Assembly: GCA_013343275.1 (NCBI GenBank) | Contig: CP046106.1 | Coordinates: 124,001-188,000, forward strand | DNA from: Candidatus Nanohaloarchaea archaeon | Lineage (GTDB): Archaea; Nanohalarchaeota; Nanosalinia; Nanosalinales; Nanosalinaceae | DNA length: 64,000 nucleotides | Direction: 5' to 3' | Part shown: positions 50,556-60,242 of the stretch, in pieces | Position numbering within the stretch: position 1 is the stretch's first letter | How the letters are laid out: each line of letters starts with the position of its first letter | Notes under the pieces: model-generated | Seen by the model: the letters and a program-made list of their open reading frames with translations, nothing else | Told to the model about the DNA's origin: nothing | The model's database searches: none | Position numbers and translations under genes: made by a program

Positions 50556-51419
50556 ATGGTAACAACTCAAGGCCTGAGGGCCAATGGTAAAATCTTTCTA
50601 CTCATATCAGTACTTACAGGAGTATTCCTCGGCGCCGGATACCTTCTAGGCGGTACAGGAGGCATGATTATAGGCCTTCTGATTGCAGGAGTAATGAATA
50701 TCGCAAGCTACTGGTTCTCCGACCGTATCGTACTCAAGATGTACGGCGCTGAAGAGATAAAAGAGGAGGAAAACCCTGAAATACACCAGATGGTTGAAAA
50801 ACTGGCCTCTAACGCTGGCATACCGAAACCAAGAATCTACAGATCCTCCATGCAGGTGCCGAACGCCTTCGCAACAGGAAGAAACCCGGAAAAAGGCGTA
50901 GTATGCGTAACCGACGGCCTCATGAACTCTCTAAATCAGGAGGAAATCGAAGGAGTAATCGCCCATGAACTGGCCCACATCAGGAACCGCGACACATTAA
51001 TCAATACAGCAGTTGCAACAGTTGCCGGAGCACTAGGCTTCCTGGCAGAAATGGCTTTCTGGGGAGCAATGTTCGGAGGCCGAGAAGAAGACGGAGAAAT
51101 GATCTCCGCACTCGCATTAATGATCATCACTCCGCTGATAGCTACAGTTATCCGGCTGGCAGTATCCAGAAGCATGGAGTATAGGGCCGATGCCCACGCA
51201 GTACAGATACACGGCCAGAAACAAGGTCTTTCCTCAGCACTAAAAAAGATAAACAGGGCGAGCTCCGGGCCTCAAAGGAGGCACGTTAACCGTTCGCAGG
51301 AGGCCGCTGCAAACCTGTTTATAGAAAATCCTTTCTCCAGCCACGGCATAACCAAATGGTTCTCAACGCACCCTGCGCTCCACGACAGGCTGAAGAACAT
51401 CGAGAAGACTGAACTATAA
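50556..51419 (+). CDS. htpX: M48 metalloprotease HtpX
   Basis: Protein of 287 aa. Two N-terminal hydrophobic helices (about 13-30 and 33-50), VIAHELAHIRNRDT (HExxH) and EYRADAHAV (third-ligand Glu) identify HtpX, a membrane protease that degrades misfolded membrane proteins. Overlaps the next gene (TAATG). Confidence 0.93.
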   Translation: MVTTQGLRANGKIFLLISVLTGVFLGAGYLLGGTGGMIIGLLIAGVMNIASYWFSDRIVLKMYGAEEIKEEENPEIHQMVEKLASNAGIPKPRIYRSSMQVPNAFATGRNPEKGVVCVTDGLMNSLNQEEIEGVIAHELAHIRNRDTLINTAVATVAGALGFLAEMAFWGAMFGGREEDGEMISALALMIITPLIATVIRLAVSRSMEYRADAHAVQIHGQKQGLSSALKKINRASSGPQRRHVNRSQEAAANLFIENPFSSHGITKWFSTHPALHDRLKNIEKTEL

Positions 51420-52198
51420 TGGCAGGGATCGCTGGCAACATCAACAGAACCTCGGACGCCTGGAAAGCAGATTACTGGGACAGAGTCGATCAGGTAGAGG
51501 ATGAGACAGGCCTGGACTTCTCTGAGTCTATAGACGATATCGAGAAAAAGGAGATGCCAGCGTTGGCCTCAATGGAGAAAAGAACGTACAGTATCGACGG
51601 CCAGGAATACGACCGCAACGTACTGAACATAAGCAACACCTTCGACTACCTCAACCCGGAGCTACAGCAGCACGTTCTTTCGCATGAAGGTATCCATGCA
51701 CTGGATTTCGAAAATGAACTTGTTCCACAGCTAGAGGCCTCGAGAAATATTTCTCCGGATGCAGCCCAGAGAATTTCTGTTCTGAAAGATCAGGGCCGTG
51801 ACAGGAAGGAAGGAGTTACTCAGGCCATCAACAAGAGGATTGCTCCGGATGCCAGCTCCCATTACTTCTACCCTGATGAAACCCGTGAAGTAGAGCAACT
51901 GCTCGAACAGAATGGAACAGATCTCGACTCAGAACTTCTAGAGGAGACGCAGAGTCTGGAAGAAGATATTGTAGATGCATACCGCGAAATAGATGCTCAG
52001 GTATCAGCGCCAGGTCTCTACTTCGAGTACGGTTCTTTCAACGGTACTGATTACAGCGTGATGGTGCTTGGAGAAGATGCAGAGGCCTATGGAGGAAATC
52101 TTACCGATGACTACCTGCTTGATGAGGAGAAGGGTCTTACGGATCTCGATTACGATGAGTTTGTTGATGCTGATCTGGAGAAGTATGATCTGGATTAG
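51419..52198 (+). CDS. Putative zincin-like peptidase downstream of HtpX
   Basis: Acidic protein of 259 aa with VLSHEGIHALDFE (HExxH near 89-93). It shares a 1-bp overlap with htpX, suggesting joint expression. Remaining sequence unfamiliar; whether it is a working protease is uncertain. Confidence 0.6.
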   Translation: MAGIAGNINRTSDAWKADYWDRVDQVEDETGLDFSESIDDIEKKEMPALASMEKRTYSIDGQEYDRNVLNISNTFDYLNPELQQHVLSHEGIHALDFENELVPQLEASRNISPDAAQRISVLKDQGRDRKEGVTQAINKRIAPDASSHYFYPDETREVEQLLEQNGTDLDSELLEETQSLEEDIVDAYREIDAQVSAPGLYFEYGSFNGTDYSVMVLGEDAEAYGGNLTDDYLLDEEKGLTDLDYDEFVDADLEKYDLD

Positions 52199-52228
52199 AA
52201 ATGAAGAAAAGAAGAGGTATGAAGGCCT

Positions 52229-53197
52229 TTAGAGTGTTGTGTGTTCTCCGATTACTGCGTCGTTGATGTCCATGTCGTCGATTTCTGATTTCTGGTCGAT
52301 GATTGAGTTCCGGATGTCGGAGTTCTTGATGGTGGCCTCTGGGAATATGATTGAGTTCTGTACTTTTGCGTTTTCCAGTTGAACTCCTTCCATGATGAAA
52401 ACGTTGTCTCCGACTTCCGAGTTCTTTACACTGTCCGCGTTGTTGATACTTCCGTCAACTACTGTCTCGAATGCGTCAAGGTATCCGCGTGGCGTTCCCA
52501 CGTCGAACCAGTAACCGTCGAAGCTGAACGCGTAGGTAGGTGTCTGATTGTGCGCCCATTCAATAAGCCGGCCTGGCTCATCCAGGTACTGGTCTGCCGG
52601 AACATCTGTCTGCTTGAAATGCTGTTCGTACTCTTCGAAAAGAGAGACCTTGTCCTGTGGGAAGTAGTAGACCGCGATCGATCCCAGTGTTGAAGGCGGG
52701 TTCTCAGGTTTCTCAACGAAATCCATGATCTGATCGCCTTCAAGATCCACGACACCGATGCTTTTCGCGATCTCTTCGTCCTTCACATCGAATACAACAT
52801 TCGCCGGAGCATCTTTTTCACGGCAGAAATCCAGGAACTCAGATGTATCAAAGCTGTAGATATTGTCTCCGCCGATAACAACCAGGTCATCGTCAAGGCC
52901 TTCCTTCTCGATCAAGTTGATGATCGCACCGATAGTACCGGGCTTCTCCTCCTCAGAGTCCTGATTCTCGACAACTACTCGAGCATTCCTATCGTACTCC
53001 TCAACATAGTCTTCGAAATCCCCGGCGAATTTCTCGTTCGTCGAGATAATAGTCTCGTCAACCTCCTCATCCAGATCCTCAAGAATATAGTCAATTATAG
53101 GTTTTTCCTCTCCAAGAGGCAATAACGGCTTTGCACGGTCCTTGGTAATAGGCCACAAACGAGTAGCATGGCCTCCAGCAAGCACAATAGCTTTCAT
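52229..53197 (-). CDS. Sugar nucleotidyltransferase with left-handed beta-helix tail
   Basis: Protein of 322 aa. KAIVLAGGHATRLWPITKDRAKPLLPLG, GGDNIY and VEKPENPPS are nucleotidyltransferase signatures. C-terminal hexapeptide-like repeats (SVKNSEVGDNVFIMEGVQLENA...) form a beta helix. Makes NDP-sugars for glycans. Confidence 0.9.
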   Translation of the reverse strand: MKAIVLAGGHATRLWPITKDRAKPLLPLGEEKPIIDYILEDLDEEVDETIISTNEKFAGDFEDYVEEYDRNARVVVENQDSEEEKPGTIGAIINLIEKEGLDDDLVVIGGDNIYSFDTSEFLDFCREKDAPANVVFDVKDEEIAKSIGVVDLEGDQIMDFVEKPENPPSTLGSIAVYYFPQDKVSLFEEYEQHFKQTDVPADQYLDEPGRLIEWAHNQTPTYAFSFDGYWFDVGTPRGYLDAFETVVDGSINNADSVKNSEVGDNVFIMEGVQLENAKVQNSIIFPEATIKNSDIRNSIIDQKSEIDDMDINDAVIGEHTTL

Positions 53198-53342
53198 ACG
53201 TAATACAACGTAATACCAACTTAAATATCTCTGCCGAATCTTCAGAAAAGATTCGAGTCAAAGTAATTTTTACTCAATTCTGCGAGCTCGGGTAAACGCA
53301 CCGACCAAAAGACAGAAACCAGTAACTATCGAAGGCCTTCAC

Positions 53343-54428
53343 ATGAGCAACAGGAAAATCCTGCACGTCGATATGGACTCCTTCTACGCATCACTGGAGA
53401 AGGAGAGGAAAGGCCTTGAAGGCCCGATCGTGATATGTGTCTACTCCGGCCGTACAGAGGATTCCGGCGCGGTATCGACATGCAGTTATGAGGCCCGTGA
53501 TCTGGGCATCCATGCTGCGATGCCGATTACCAGAGCCAAGGAGATAGCGGATGAGTCAGGACAAGAAGTTCATTTCCTGCCGATGGACCGCGAGTACTAC
53601 CGTCAGGTATCCGATGAGATCCGAGAACAGATTTACGAAAACTACACGGAGAGGATCGAACAGGCCTCTATAGATGAAGCATACCTGGATACAACCGGAG
53701 AGGTTGAAAGTTTCGAGGAGGCCGAGGCCATAGCAAAAGAAATCCAGAAAGAGGTCGAGGAAAAGTTCGGCATCACCTGTTCTGTGGGAATCGGGCCGAA
53801 CAAATTGGTGGCGAAAATCGCCTCCGACCGTGAAAAACCTGAAGGTCTCACAGTCGTTAAACCGGATGAAGTCGATGAGTTCATGCGTTCTCTCGATCTG
53901 GAGGATATCCACGGAATCGGCGATAAAACCGTTGAAAAACTTGAGGCCCTTGGAATCACATCTGTAGAGGAACTAGCCAAGGCTGACACTCGGCAACTCA
54001 TCGAGGAGTTCGGACAGAACCTGGGAGTAAAGATACAGGAAAAGGCCCGCGGAGTTGACGATGAATCGGTAGAGGAGAGAGGCCAGAAACAGATCACACG
54101 TATTACTACTCTTGATCAGAACTCACGCAGTGTTAACCATATCAAAACCTATTTTCCAGATCTGGCTGATGAGATATTCGAGCAACTGGATGATAAAGGC
54201 CTTTACTTCGGAAAGGTAGTGCTTGTAGTTATCGATTCGGACATCCAGATGCATACACGGTCGAAGACTTTGAAAGCCCGGATTCAGGACAAAGAAAAGT
54301 TTATAGAGGTAGAAGAGGCCTTGCTGGAAGATTTCATGGATGGTTTCGATGGAGAGGTGCGCCGGATAGGCCTCAGGGTTTCTGACTTGGAGGAAGGTAG
54401 CGGTCAGAGAAGGCTGGGGAGTTTCTAG
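53343..54428 (+). CDS. dinB: DNA polymerase IV (Y family)
   Basis: Protein of 361 aa. HVDMDSFYASLEKER, EQASIDEAYLD (catalytic acidic residues) and CSVGIGPNKLVAKIASD fit DinB. The end QRRLGSF is a PCNA-interacting (PIP) motif. Translesion synthesis. Confidence 0.96.
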   Translation: MSNRKILHVDMDSFYASLEKERKGLEGPIVICVYSGRTEDSGAVSTCSYEARDLGIHAAMPITRAKEIADESGQEVHFLPMDREYYRQVSDEIREQIYENYTERIEQASIDEAYLDTTGEVESFEEAEAIAKEIQKEVEEKFGITCSVGIGPNKLVAKIASDREKPEGLTVVKPDEVDEFMRSLDLEDIHGIGDKTVEKLEALGITSVEELAKADTRQLIEEFGQNLGVKIQEKARGVDDESVEERGQKQITRITTLDQNSRSVNHIKTYFPDLADEIFEQLDDKGLYFGKVVLVVIDSDIQMHTRSKTLKARIQDKEKFIEVEEALLEDFMDGFDGEVRRIGLRVSDLEEGSGQRRLGSF

Positions 54429-54435
54429 AGATATT

Positions 54436-55413
54436 TTATTCTTCTACTGAGAAGTTGTGGTCTTCGGATTTGTCGGCTGCGATCTTGATCTCGTCAAGCA
54501 GCTGACATTTACGGCATATATCAGATGAGCATGGTTCTCCGCATTTCTCGCATTCCTGTATCTGATTCTCATCTGATTTATAGTCTATTTCGTCTTCTAC
54601 CATGTCAGAGATCTCTCTGCCGTGCGATACTATCTGATTCTTGACGCCAGGCATCTCGGATTCCAACTTGTTCAAAAAGCTCTTTACCATAGGCCTCATC
54701 GAACCTTCCTGTACGTGTGGACAGCGATCGATAACGCCGAGATCGTGGATACGGGAGTAAAGCGCTACTTCTTTCTCTCGTACATCTCGCAGAGGCTTAA
54801 TCCTCTGAGTAAACTTTTCATGGTCTGAAGGGTCTTTCTTCGGGCCGATACGTGCCATACGTTTCATGTCGCCTTTGATATGGTTCATCATTATGGCCTG
54901 GGCCTCGTCATCGAGGTTGTGGCCGATTGCCATCTTATCTGCGTCTACCTCTCTGCACAGCTTGTTAAGGAGGTCTCTGCGCATGATTCCGCAGTAAGTA
55001 CAGTTACCTTTCGCTCCTGCGTCCGCTACATCGTCCATCTTCAGGTCGTAGTAGTCATCGTACTTTCCAAGCTTCAATTCTACACCTAGCTCATCGCAGA
55101 GCTCTTCTGCTGCGGAGATAGATTCATCACGGTAAGGATCGATACCTTCATGTACTGATACTCCGATTATCTCGATGTCAGGCCTTTCTCCGAAAATCTC
55201 TACCAGTTGCTCCAGCATGACGGCCGAGTCTTTTCCGCCGGAGAGGCCTACTGCGATAGTGTCTCCGGATTCTACAAGGTTGCCTTCTCTGATCGTTTTC
55301 TTGATTTTCTTGTTGATATCGATCGAGAAGTGCTCTTTGCAGAGGGCCCGGCCCTCGTACTCTCTGTGGATTACCGCGGGTTCTCCGCATTTCGAACAGG
55401 TTTCGTCAGTCAT
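54436..55413 (-). CDS. tRNA 2-thiolation protein (TtcA/NcsA family)
   Basis: Start at ATG 55,413. Protein of 325 aa with an N-terminal zinc motif (CSKCG...CKEHF), VGLSGGKDSAVML (PP-loop), CTYCGIMRRDLL (catalytic Cys pair) and a C-terminal zinc finger (CEKCG...CRKC). Adenylates and thiolates tRNA uridine/cytidine. Confidence 0.92.
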   Translation of the reverse strand: MTDETCSKCGEPAVIHREYEGRALCKEHFSIDINKKIKKTIREGNLVESGDTIAVGLSGGKDSAVMLEQLVEIFGERPDIEIIGVSVHEGIDPYRDESISAAEELCDELGVELKLGKYDDYYDLKMDDVADAGAKGNCTYCGIMRRDLLNKLCREVDADKMAIGHNLDDEAQAIMMNHIKGDMKRMARIGPKKDPSDHEKFTQRIKPLRDVREKEVALYSRIHDLGVIDRCPHVQEGSMRPMVKSFLNKLESEMPGVKNQIVSHGREISDMVEDEIDYKSDENQIQECEKCGEPCSSDICRKCQLLDEIKIAADKSEDHNFSVEE

Positions 55414-55498
55414 ACAGAAAAAGAAGTAGTTGAAATCTTTTAATCCCATCTGCACTTTCAGAAGGCAGCTGGTTAAAAAATTAACAATCTCTGGCTTG

Positions 55499-56152
55499 CT
55501 ACTCGATAAATCTTTTTAGCTCGGCCAGTCGGGTTACTCTGTGTGTTGGATCGAGTTCAGGCCTTTCTCCGTAGCTTTCTACAAGTATTGAGTCGATTCC
55601 TGCGTTTTCTGCGGCTTTGATATCTGATTCTGTGTCGCCGACCATTACCGGGTTGCTGCAGTCCATGTAGTTCATTGCGGCTTCCAGCATCTCTGTGCTT
55701 GGCTTTCTCTGGTTGAAGTACTCCTGTATAGGGTCCATTGGAGGGGCGTTGATTATCCGGAAATGGCCTTCAAGTCCGAAATGGTCAAATGTGAAGTTGG
55801 TGGTTCTACGCGGGGCGTTTGTTGCAACAGCTTTCTCCACATCAAGGTTGTCAAGTATCGTTCCTACCTGTGGGAAGGGTGTGATGTAGTGTTCTTCCAT
55901 GAGCCTGATCTTGCTGTCCTGTACAGTGTTTTCGATCTTCTGCAGCTGCTTCCATGATGCACCTTTTCTGTTGAGAAGTTTCTGAACTTTCTCCGCTGAG
56001 GAGGCCTTTGCAACTGTCATTGCATCGTCTACATCCATTTCTATGCCGTGTTTCTTTGCTGCGTTGATCCTGACTTTGTCCATCCACAGAAAGTTGTTAA
56101 CAGCTGAGTCAAGCAGCACTCCGTCCTTGTCGAAAATTATTCCGTCATACAT
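55499..56152 (-). CDS. HAD-superfamily phosphatase, paralogue 1
   Basis: Protein of 217 aa. FDKDGVLLDS, ATNAPRR and VGDTESDIKAAENAG are HAD motifs I, II and IV. In tandem with a second HAD gene at 56,192. Substrate unknown. Confidence 0.85.
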   Translation of the reverse strand: MYDGIIFDKDGVLLDSAVNNFLWMDKVRINAAKKHGIEMDVDDAMTVAKASSAEKVQKLLNRKGASWKQLQKIENTVQDSKIRLMEEHYITPFPQVGTILDNLDVEKAVATNAPRRTTNFTFDHFGLEGHFRIINAPPMDPIQEYFNQRKPSTEMLEAAMNYMDCSNPVMVGDTESDIKAAENAGIDSILVESYGERPELDPTHRVTRLAELKRFIE

Positions 56153-56191
56153 TTCTTCTAGAACCCTTCAACTAATTCGGGGCCAAGGCTT

Positions 56192-56872
56192 TTATTCAGA
56201 ACGGTCTGCAACTACGTGATCTACGATCTCTTCAAGAGAGTCTACCTCAAAACTGTGGCCTGTCTGCGCCTCTCCATGTCTCCTCACCCATGCGGAATCC
56301 ATCTGTGCGTTCTCTGCTGCCCTGAGATCGGAGTCTGAATCACCGATGTAGATGAAAGGATTTCTTTTCAACTCGGCCTTCGCAAGTTCCAGGTGGTTAG
56401 GGTGAGGTTTCCTGTCCCTGAGATCCTCGAAGTTCCGTATACCGGCGTAGAACTTGAAGTACTGTTTGAGATCGAAGTACTCCATCATCGTCTTAACTGC
56501 GGATTCAGGGGCGTTACTGATTACGGCCAGAGGAATATCTCTCTGATGTAGATCCTTCACTGTCTTCTCCGCCGAAGGATAAAGCTCGAAGTTTCCGTTC
56601 TCCAGTTGCTCTCTCCTCGCAGTAGTGGTTTCCTGGGCAACTAGAGACCAGATTTCCCGTGGATCAACACCTAGCTCGGAGGACTTCTTCAAGCAGGCCT
56701 TGTATCCTCTATCGCCGAGAACTGCGTTCTTGTCTTTGCGGGAAAGCTCCTCTGGATCAATATCTTTCTCCTTGAGTGCGTGGCCTACTGCTCTGTACTT
56801 CCATTCTTCGTCATCGACGAGCGAGTTAAGAAGCACGCCGTCCATATCGAAGATCACTGAGTTGTAGGCCAT
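56192..56872 (-). CDS. HAD-superfamily phosphatase, paralogue 2
   Basis: Protein of 226 aa with FDMDGVLLNS, ISNAPES and IGDSDSDLRAAENA. The motifs and length match the neighbouring HAD gene (39-bp gap), so the two probably arose by duplication. Confidence 0.85.
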   Translation of the reverse strand: MAYNSVIFDMDGVLLNSLVDDEEWKYRAVGHALKEKDIDPEELSRKDKNAVLGDRGYKACLKKSSELGVDPREIWSLVAQETTTARREQLENGNFELYPSAEKTVKDLHQRDIPLAVISNAPESAVKTMMEYFDLKQYFKFYAGIRNFEDLRDRKPHPNHLELAKAELKRNPFIYIGDSDSDLRAAENAQMDSAWVRRHGEAQTGHSFEVDSLEEIVDHVVADRSE

Positions 56873-56982
56873 ACTACTTGGTAAGGCACGTAAAGCTTTA
56901 ACTTCTGACGATTAATCTCGGCGACTTCATCGAATGGTTTTTACCTTTTGAGAAGTATAACGTGGCTAAGGTGGAATAAGTT

Positions 56983-57408
56983 ATGTATGATAGTATAGTT
57001 TTGCCAACTGACGGCAGCGAGGGAACTGAGAACGCGGTAAACCATGCACTAGGCCTTGCAGAGAAGTTTGATGCAGAACTTCACGTTATCAACGTGGTCG
57101 ATGTCAGAAACTTTTACGACGGCGTTAACTGGGAGGAAGTACTTGAAAACGTGGAGCTACAGGGGGAAGTAATAGTCGGAGATGTAGTAGATAGAGCCGA
57201 GGAGAAAGGCCTTGACGTGACAGAGAACGTGACAAGAGGAATTCCGCATCAGGAGATCAACGACTACGTCGAGGAGAAAGACGCTGACCTCATCGTGATG
57301 GGTACTCACGGCAGGGAAGGAGTAGAAAGACTGCTACTGGGTAGTGTAACAGAGAAAGTGCTCAGAACCTCAGAAGTGCCGGTCCTGACAGTAGGCCTGG
57401 AAGACTAA
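56983..57408 (+). CDS. Universal stress protein (UspA family)
   Basis: Protein of 141 aa. VLPTDGSEG start, MGTHGREGVERLLLGSVTEKV (G-2x-G-9x-G(S/T) ATP-binding motif) and VPVLTV end. Complete UspA fold. Confidence 0.93.
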   Translation: MYDSIVLPTDGSEGTENAVNHALGLAEKFDAELHVINVVDVRNFYDGVNWEEVLENVELQGEVIVGDVVDRAEEKGLDVTENVTRGIPHQEINDYVEEKDADLIVMGTHGREGVERLLLGSVTEKVLRTSEVPVLTVGLED

Positions 57409-57500
57409 TTAAAAACATTTACTTCACCTTTCTCTTCTACACAGTATATCTATCGCACGAAGGAACTTCGAGAGCTCCTGAACGAAAGCATCTTACAGAT

Positions 57501-57589
57501 GCCAGCGTGGCGGAGTCTGGTTGAACGCGGCAGATTCGAGATCTGCTGGCCCATATGCGGCCTCCCCGGTTCAAATCCGGGCGCTGGCG
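57501..57589 (+). tRNA. tRNA-Ser (anticodon CGA)
   Basis: Type II tRNA with a long variable arm: acceptor GCCAGCG/CGCTGGC, anticodon arm GCAGA-TTCGAGA-TCTGC with anticodon CGA. Confidence 0.95.
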
Positions 57590-57596
57590 ATCGTTC

Positions 57597-58166
57597 TTAT
57601 TCGTGTACCCCAGGTTGATTTTTCAGGCATTCTCTGAATTCTTCTGGGTATCCTTCTACTCTGAGCAGGTGGACGAGACCGTCTTTGACGGGTTTGAGGT
57701 ATTCATGTTCTTCTAGAAGTTCTTCGTCCTGCAGTGCATTGGTGGCCAGTGACGAAAGGAAGTCGTCAAAAATGATGTTCTGAAGGTTTTTCTGATTTAT
57801 TTCACACTTCCGCAGCATCTTCTTTGTGAATGCTATGTTCAGCTCTTTGATCTCTTCCTTATTTTTCTGCAGTAGCTCTACATCTTTTTCCCTGTTAAGT
57901 TCTTCCAGTTCCTCTTTTATCTCCTGGAACCAGAATTCGGCGATTCCCTGGTAGTTAAGCCGGTAGTACTGTGCTTTCTTTCTCTCACCTTTCTCCGTGA
58001 AATTTAGCTCGTTAAGCTGTTTGATAATCCGACTTATTGAGGACTGAGGCTTGTCAAGTTCCTCTGCGATTTTAGTCGAGTAGCTGCCTGGATTCGATTG
58101 AGCTATTCTCTGTAAAACCTGAACAGAGAGTTCAGAATTCAGTATAGATGGAAATTCCTCTTTCAC
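57597..58166 (-). CDS. Winged-helix transcriptional regulator
   Basis: Protein of 189 aa. VQVLQRIAQSNPGSYSTKIAEELDKPQSSISRIIKQLNEL (HTH with recognition helix) and QYYRLNYQG wing, followed by a coiled coil. MarR/TrmB-like. Divergent from the histone gene with a 76-bp gap and may control it. Confidence 0.82.
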   Translation of the reverse strand: MKEEFPSILNSELSVQVLQRIAQSNPGSYSTKIAEELDKPQSSISRIIKQLNELNFTEKGERKKAQYYRLNYQGIAEFWFQEIKEELEELNREKDVELLQKNKEEIKELNIAFTKKMLRKCEINQKNLQNIIFDDFLSSLATNALQDEELLEEHEYLKPVKDGLVHLLRVEGYPEEFRECLKNQPGVHE

Positions 58167-58242
58167 ATCTTCCAGTTTATCGACATCACATATTAAAAAA
58201 TACTTCGATCGTATAACATTATACCTAATAGGAGTGATCGAT

Positions 58243-58443
58243 ATGGAATTTTCAATCTACAGAATGAAGCAGGTACTGAAAGGAGAAACCGATAAAAGAG
58301 TCTCAGAAGATGCAGCGACAGCTCTAGGCGAGCAAATGGATGAATACGGTGAAGAAGTTGCTTCCAGAGCTGTAGATATTGCTGCTGAAGACGGTAGAAA
58401 GACTGTCAGAGCCGAAGACATCAGAAAGGCCTTGAGAAACTAA
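58243..58443 (+). CDS. Archaeal histone
   Basis: Start at ATG 58,243 (MEFSIYRMK); a GTG at 58,234 is also possible. The 66-aa single histone fold (KRVSEDAATALGEQMDEYGEEVASRAVDIAAEDGRKTVRAEDIRKAL) is complete and acidic at the surface, as in halophiles. Packs DNA as dimers. Confidence 0.92.
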   Translation: MEFSIYRMKQVLKGETDKRVSEDAATALGEQMDEYGEEVASRAVDIAAEDGRKTVRAEDIRKALRN

Positions 58444-58569
58444 GTATTTCTCTGAAGGCCTGGATTTGACTATCTTTCCTCTTCAAGTTCAGAAATTCTA
58501 TTTTTCTAACTCTCTATTACTGTAGCTGGAGTTAAGATAAAGAATAATCTGTGGAAGGGGAGTCGCTCT

Positions 58570-58881
58570 CTAGAATGGAGGCATATCGTCTTCAGGTTCC
58601 TGCGGGCCTCCCATGCCGTCGTCCATTCCTTCTTCCATGCCTGGGCCCATTGGATCTGATTCCATTCCCTGGTCTTCAAGTTCGTCCATGAGTTCTTTGA
58701 CGTCGTTGATGAGTTTTCTCAGAGATCTCTCTGAGTCAGGGTCCTGGACTTCCTGCTCCAGTTCTGTTATCTTGCCTTGCAGCTCTCTGGCGGTTTTCCC
58801 CTCCCCGGGAAATGTATCTAGCAGCATTTCTGCAGAGTCAATTACTGCTTCAGCCTCTTCCTTGGCTTCATCTAGTGACAT
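58570..58881 (-). CDS. Small helical protein with Met/Gly-rich acidic tail
   Basis: Start at ATG 58,881. Protein of 103 aa: a helical hairpin (about 1-70), then a disordered tail with repeated Met-Gly-Pro/Glu/Asp. Chaperone- or GimC-like shape by layout only; the tail recalls the DnaK-type C-terminus. No family assigned. Confidence 0.6.
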   Translation of the reverse strand: MSLDEAKEEAEAVIDSAEMLLDTFPGEGKTARELQGKITELEQEVQDPDSERSLRKLINDVKELMDELEDQGMESDPMGPGMEEGMDDGMGGPQEPEDDMPPF

Positions 58882-58985
58882 AAAGATCAAAACAGGGTAA
58901 ATCTATTTAAAAACCTTTTGATGAGGAGATTTTCCGGTAGAAATAGAATAAATAGGGGGTTGGAGAAAAAGCAGAGAGGTGTTTT

Positions 58986-59429
58986 TTACTCTACTTCTTC
59001 CTCAATTTCTGCGAAAGCGAACTTCCGGCCTACGGAGGTAACTTCTACTTCGTACTTCTTTCCAACTTCTCCGCCAGGGACGAAGACCACAAAACCTTCT
59101 ACTCTTGCAATACCATCGCCTTTGCTTCCAAGGTCTTCGACTTCAAGCTCTACAGTTTCGCCTTCGGAAACAGGCTTATCAAGTTCTTCTTCATCTTCCT
59201 CGGATTCTTCTTCCTCAAACTCCTCTTCTTCGTCTTCAAACTCTTCCTCAACTTCTTCGGAAGCTTCCTCGAACTCTTCTTCAGTCTCCTCGATTTCCTC
59301 TTCAAGGGCTTCTTCAGCCTCTTCAAGCTCTTCTTCGACTTCTTCGACTTCTTCTTCCATTTCCTCTAGGTTTTCGTCGTCAAACTGATCTTCAAAATCT
59401 CCTGTTTCATCTTCGATATTATCTGCCAT
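58986..59429 (-). CDS. TRAM-domain protein with long acidic N-terminal extension
   Basis: Start at ATG 59,429. Protein of 147 aa. Residues about 1-85 are almost wholly Glu/Asp with few others. The C-terminal part (ELEVEDLGSKGDGIARVEGFVVFVPG...KYEVEVTSVGRKFAFAEI) is a standard single TRAM domain that binds RNA. In archaea small TRAM proteins act as cold-shock-like RNA chaperones. The acidic arm is far longer than usual. Confidence 0.85.
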   Translation of the reverse strand: MADNIEDETGDFEDQFDDENLEEMEEEVEEVEEELEEAEEALEEEIEETEEEFEEASEEVEEEFEDEEEEFEEEESEEDEEELDKPVSEGETVELEVEDLGSKGDGIARVEGFVVFVPGGEVGKKYEVEVTSVGRKFAFAEIEEEVE

Positions 59430-59520
59430 AGGTATATGCACCTTACAAACAATCAAGACACTGGAGATTTTTATAAAGACATCGAATCCGAATAAAAGAA
59501 ATGCTGCCAAATAACTATCT

Positions 59521-60135
59521 ATGCCAGCACAAGGAGACCAGTGCATCTTCTGCCAGCTAATGGAGCAGCCAGAACAACTCAACATAATCGCAGAGACAGA
59601 CAACTTCTACGTATGGCACGAATATCCAGAGCCAAGAGCCAGAGGCCAGGCCAACGTAGTACCCAAAGAACACAAAGAATCGATAATGGAGCTCTCACCG
59701 GCAGAGTACAGCGAGGCCATGACACTGGTCAGAGAAGTAATGGAGAAAGCAAAAGACGGCATCGATGCAGAAGGCCTCACAGTTGTAATACCGGAAGGCC
59801 AGATGGGAGGCCAGATGCTGGACCACATGTACATACAGATATTCCCACGGTTCGAGGACGACGAAAACGCAGGCACACCGGCCTCAGCAGTCTTCCCGCA
59901 GAAAGAAATGAGCGAACAGGAAATCAAAGACACAGCCGACACAATGGCCTCAATAGATGCCAACTTCCAGACAGAGACCATCGAACCACACCCCGACAGT
60001 CAGAAATTCAAGGAAAACTCAGGTAACTCGGCCTCGATAAATACAGGTCCTGAAGAGGAAACAGAGAATGGAGACCAGGAACAGGAAACCGAGGAGGCCT
60101 CAGATTTCGAAGGAAAAAGTTACAGCTGGGAGTAA
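59521..60135 (+). CDS. HIT-family protein with degenerate histidine triad
   Basis: Protein of 204 aa. CIFCQ zinc-like pair, EYPEPRARGQANVVPKEH and GGQMLDHMYIQIFPR, where HIT enzymes carry H-x-H-x-H. Only His102 remains; the central nucleophile is Tyr104 and the third is Gln106. Catalysis as a normal nucleotide hydrolase is unlikely. The acidic disordered C-terminal part (about 130-204) is long. May have become a binding protein. Confidence 0.85.
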   Translation: MPAQGDQCIFCQLMEQPEQLNIIAETDNFYVWHEYPEPRARGQANVVPKEHKESIMELSPAEYSEAMTLVREVMEKAKDGIDAEGLTVVIPEGQMGGQMLDHMYIQIFPRFEDDENAGTPASAVFPQKEMSEQEIKDTADTMASIDANFQTETIEPHPDSQKFKENSGNSASINTGPEEETENGDQEQETEEASDFEGKSYSWE

Positions 60136-60242
60136 GTTAGCCCGCTAAATATTCTACACCTGTTTTTATTTTCTCTGGCAGAACCAAACTAAATTCTGGA
60201 CTGCGGAAAATGCTTTTAACATTCCGAGTCTGAAATCGGTGT

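Noticed and set aside
58918-59388. 156-aa Ser-rich plus-strand frame
   Set aside because: Antisense shadow of the Glu-rich TRAM gene (Glu codons read backwards give Ser/Leu).
59541-60026. 161-aa frame inside the HIT gene
   Set aside because: Arg/His-rich shadow frame; the HIT gene explains the region.
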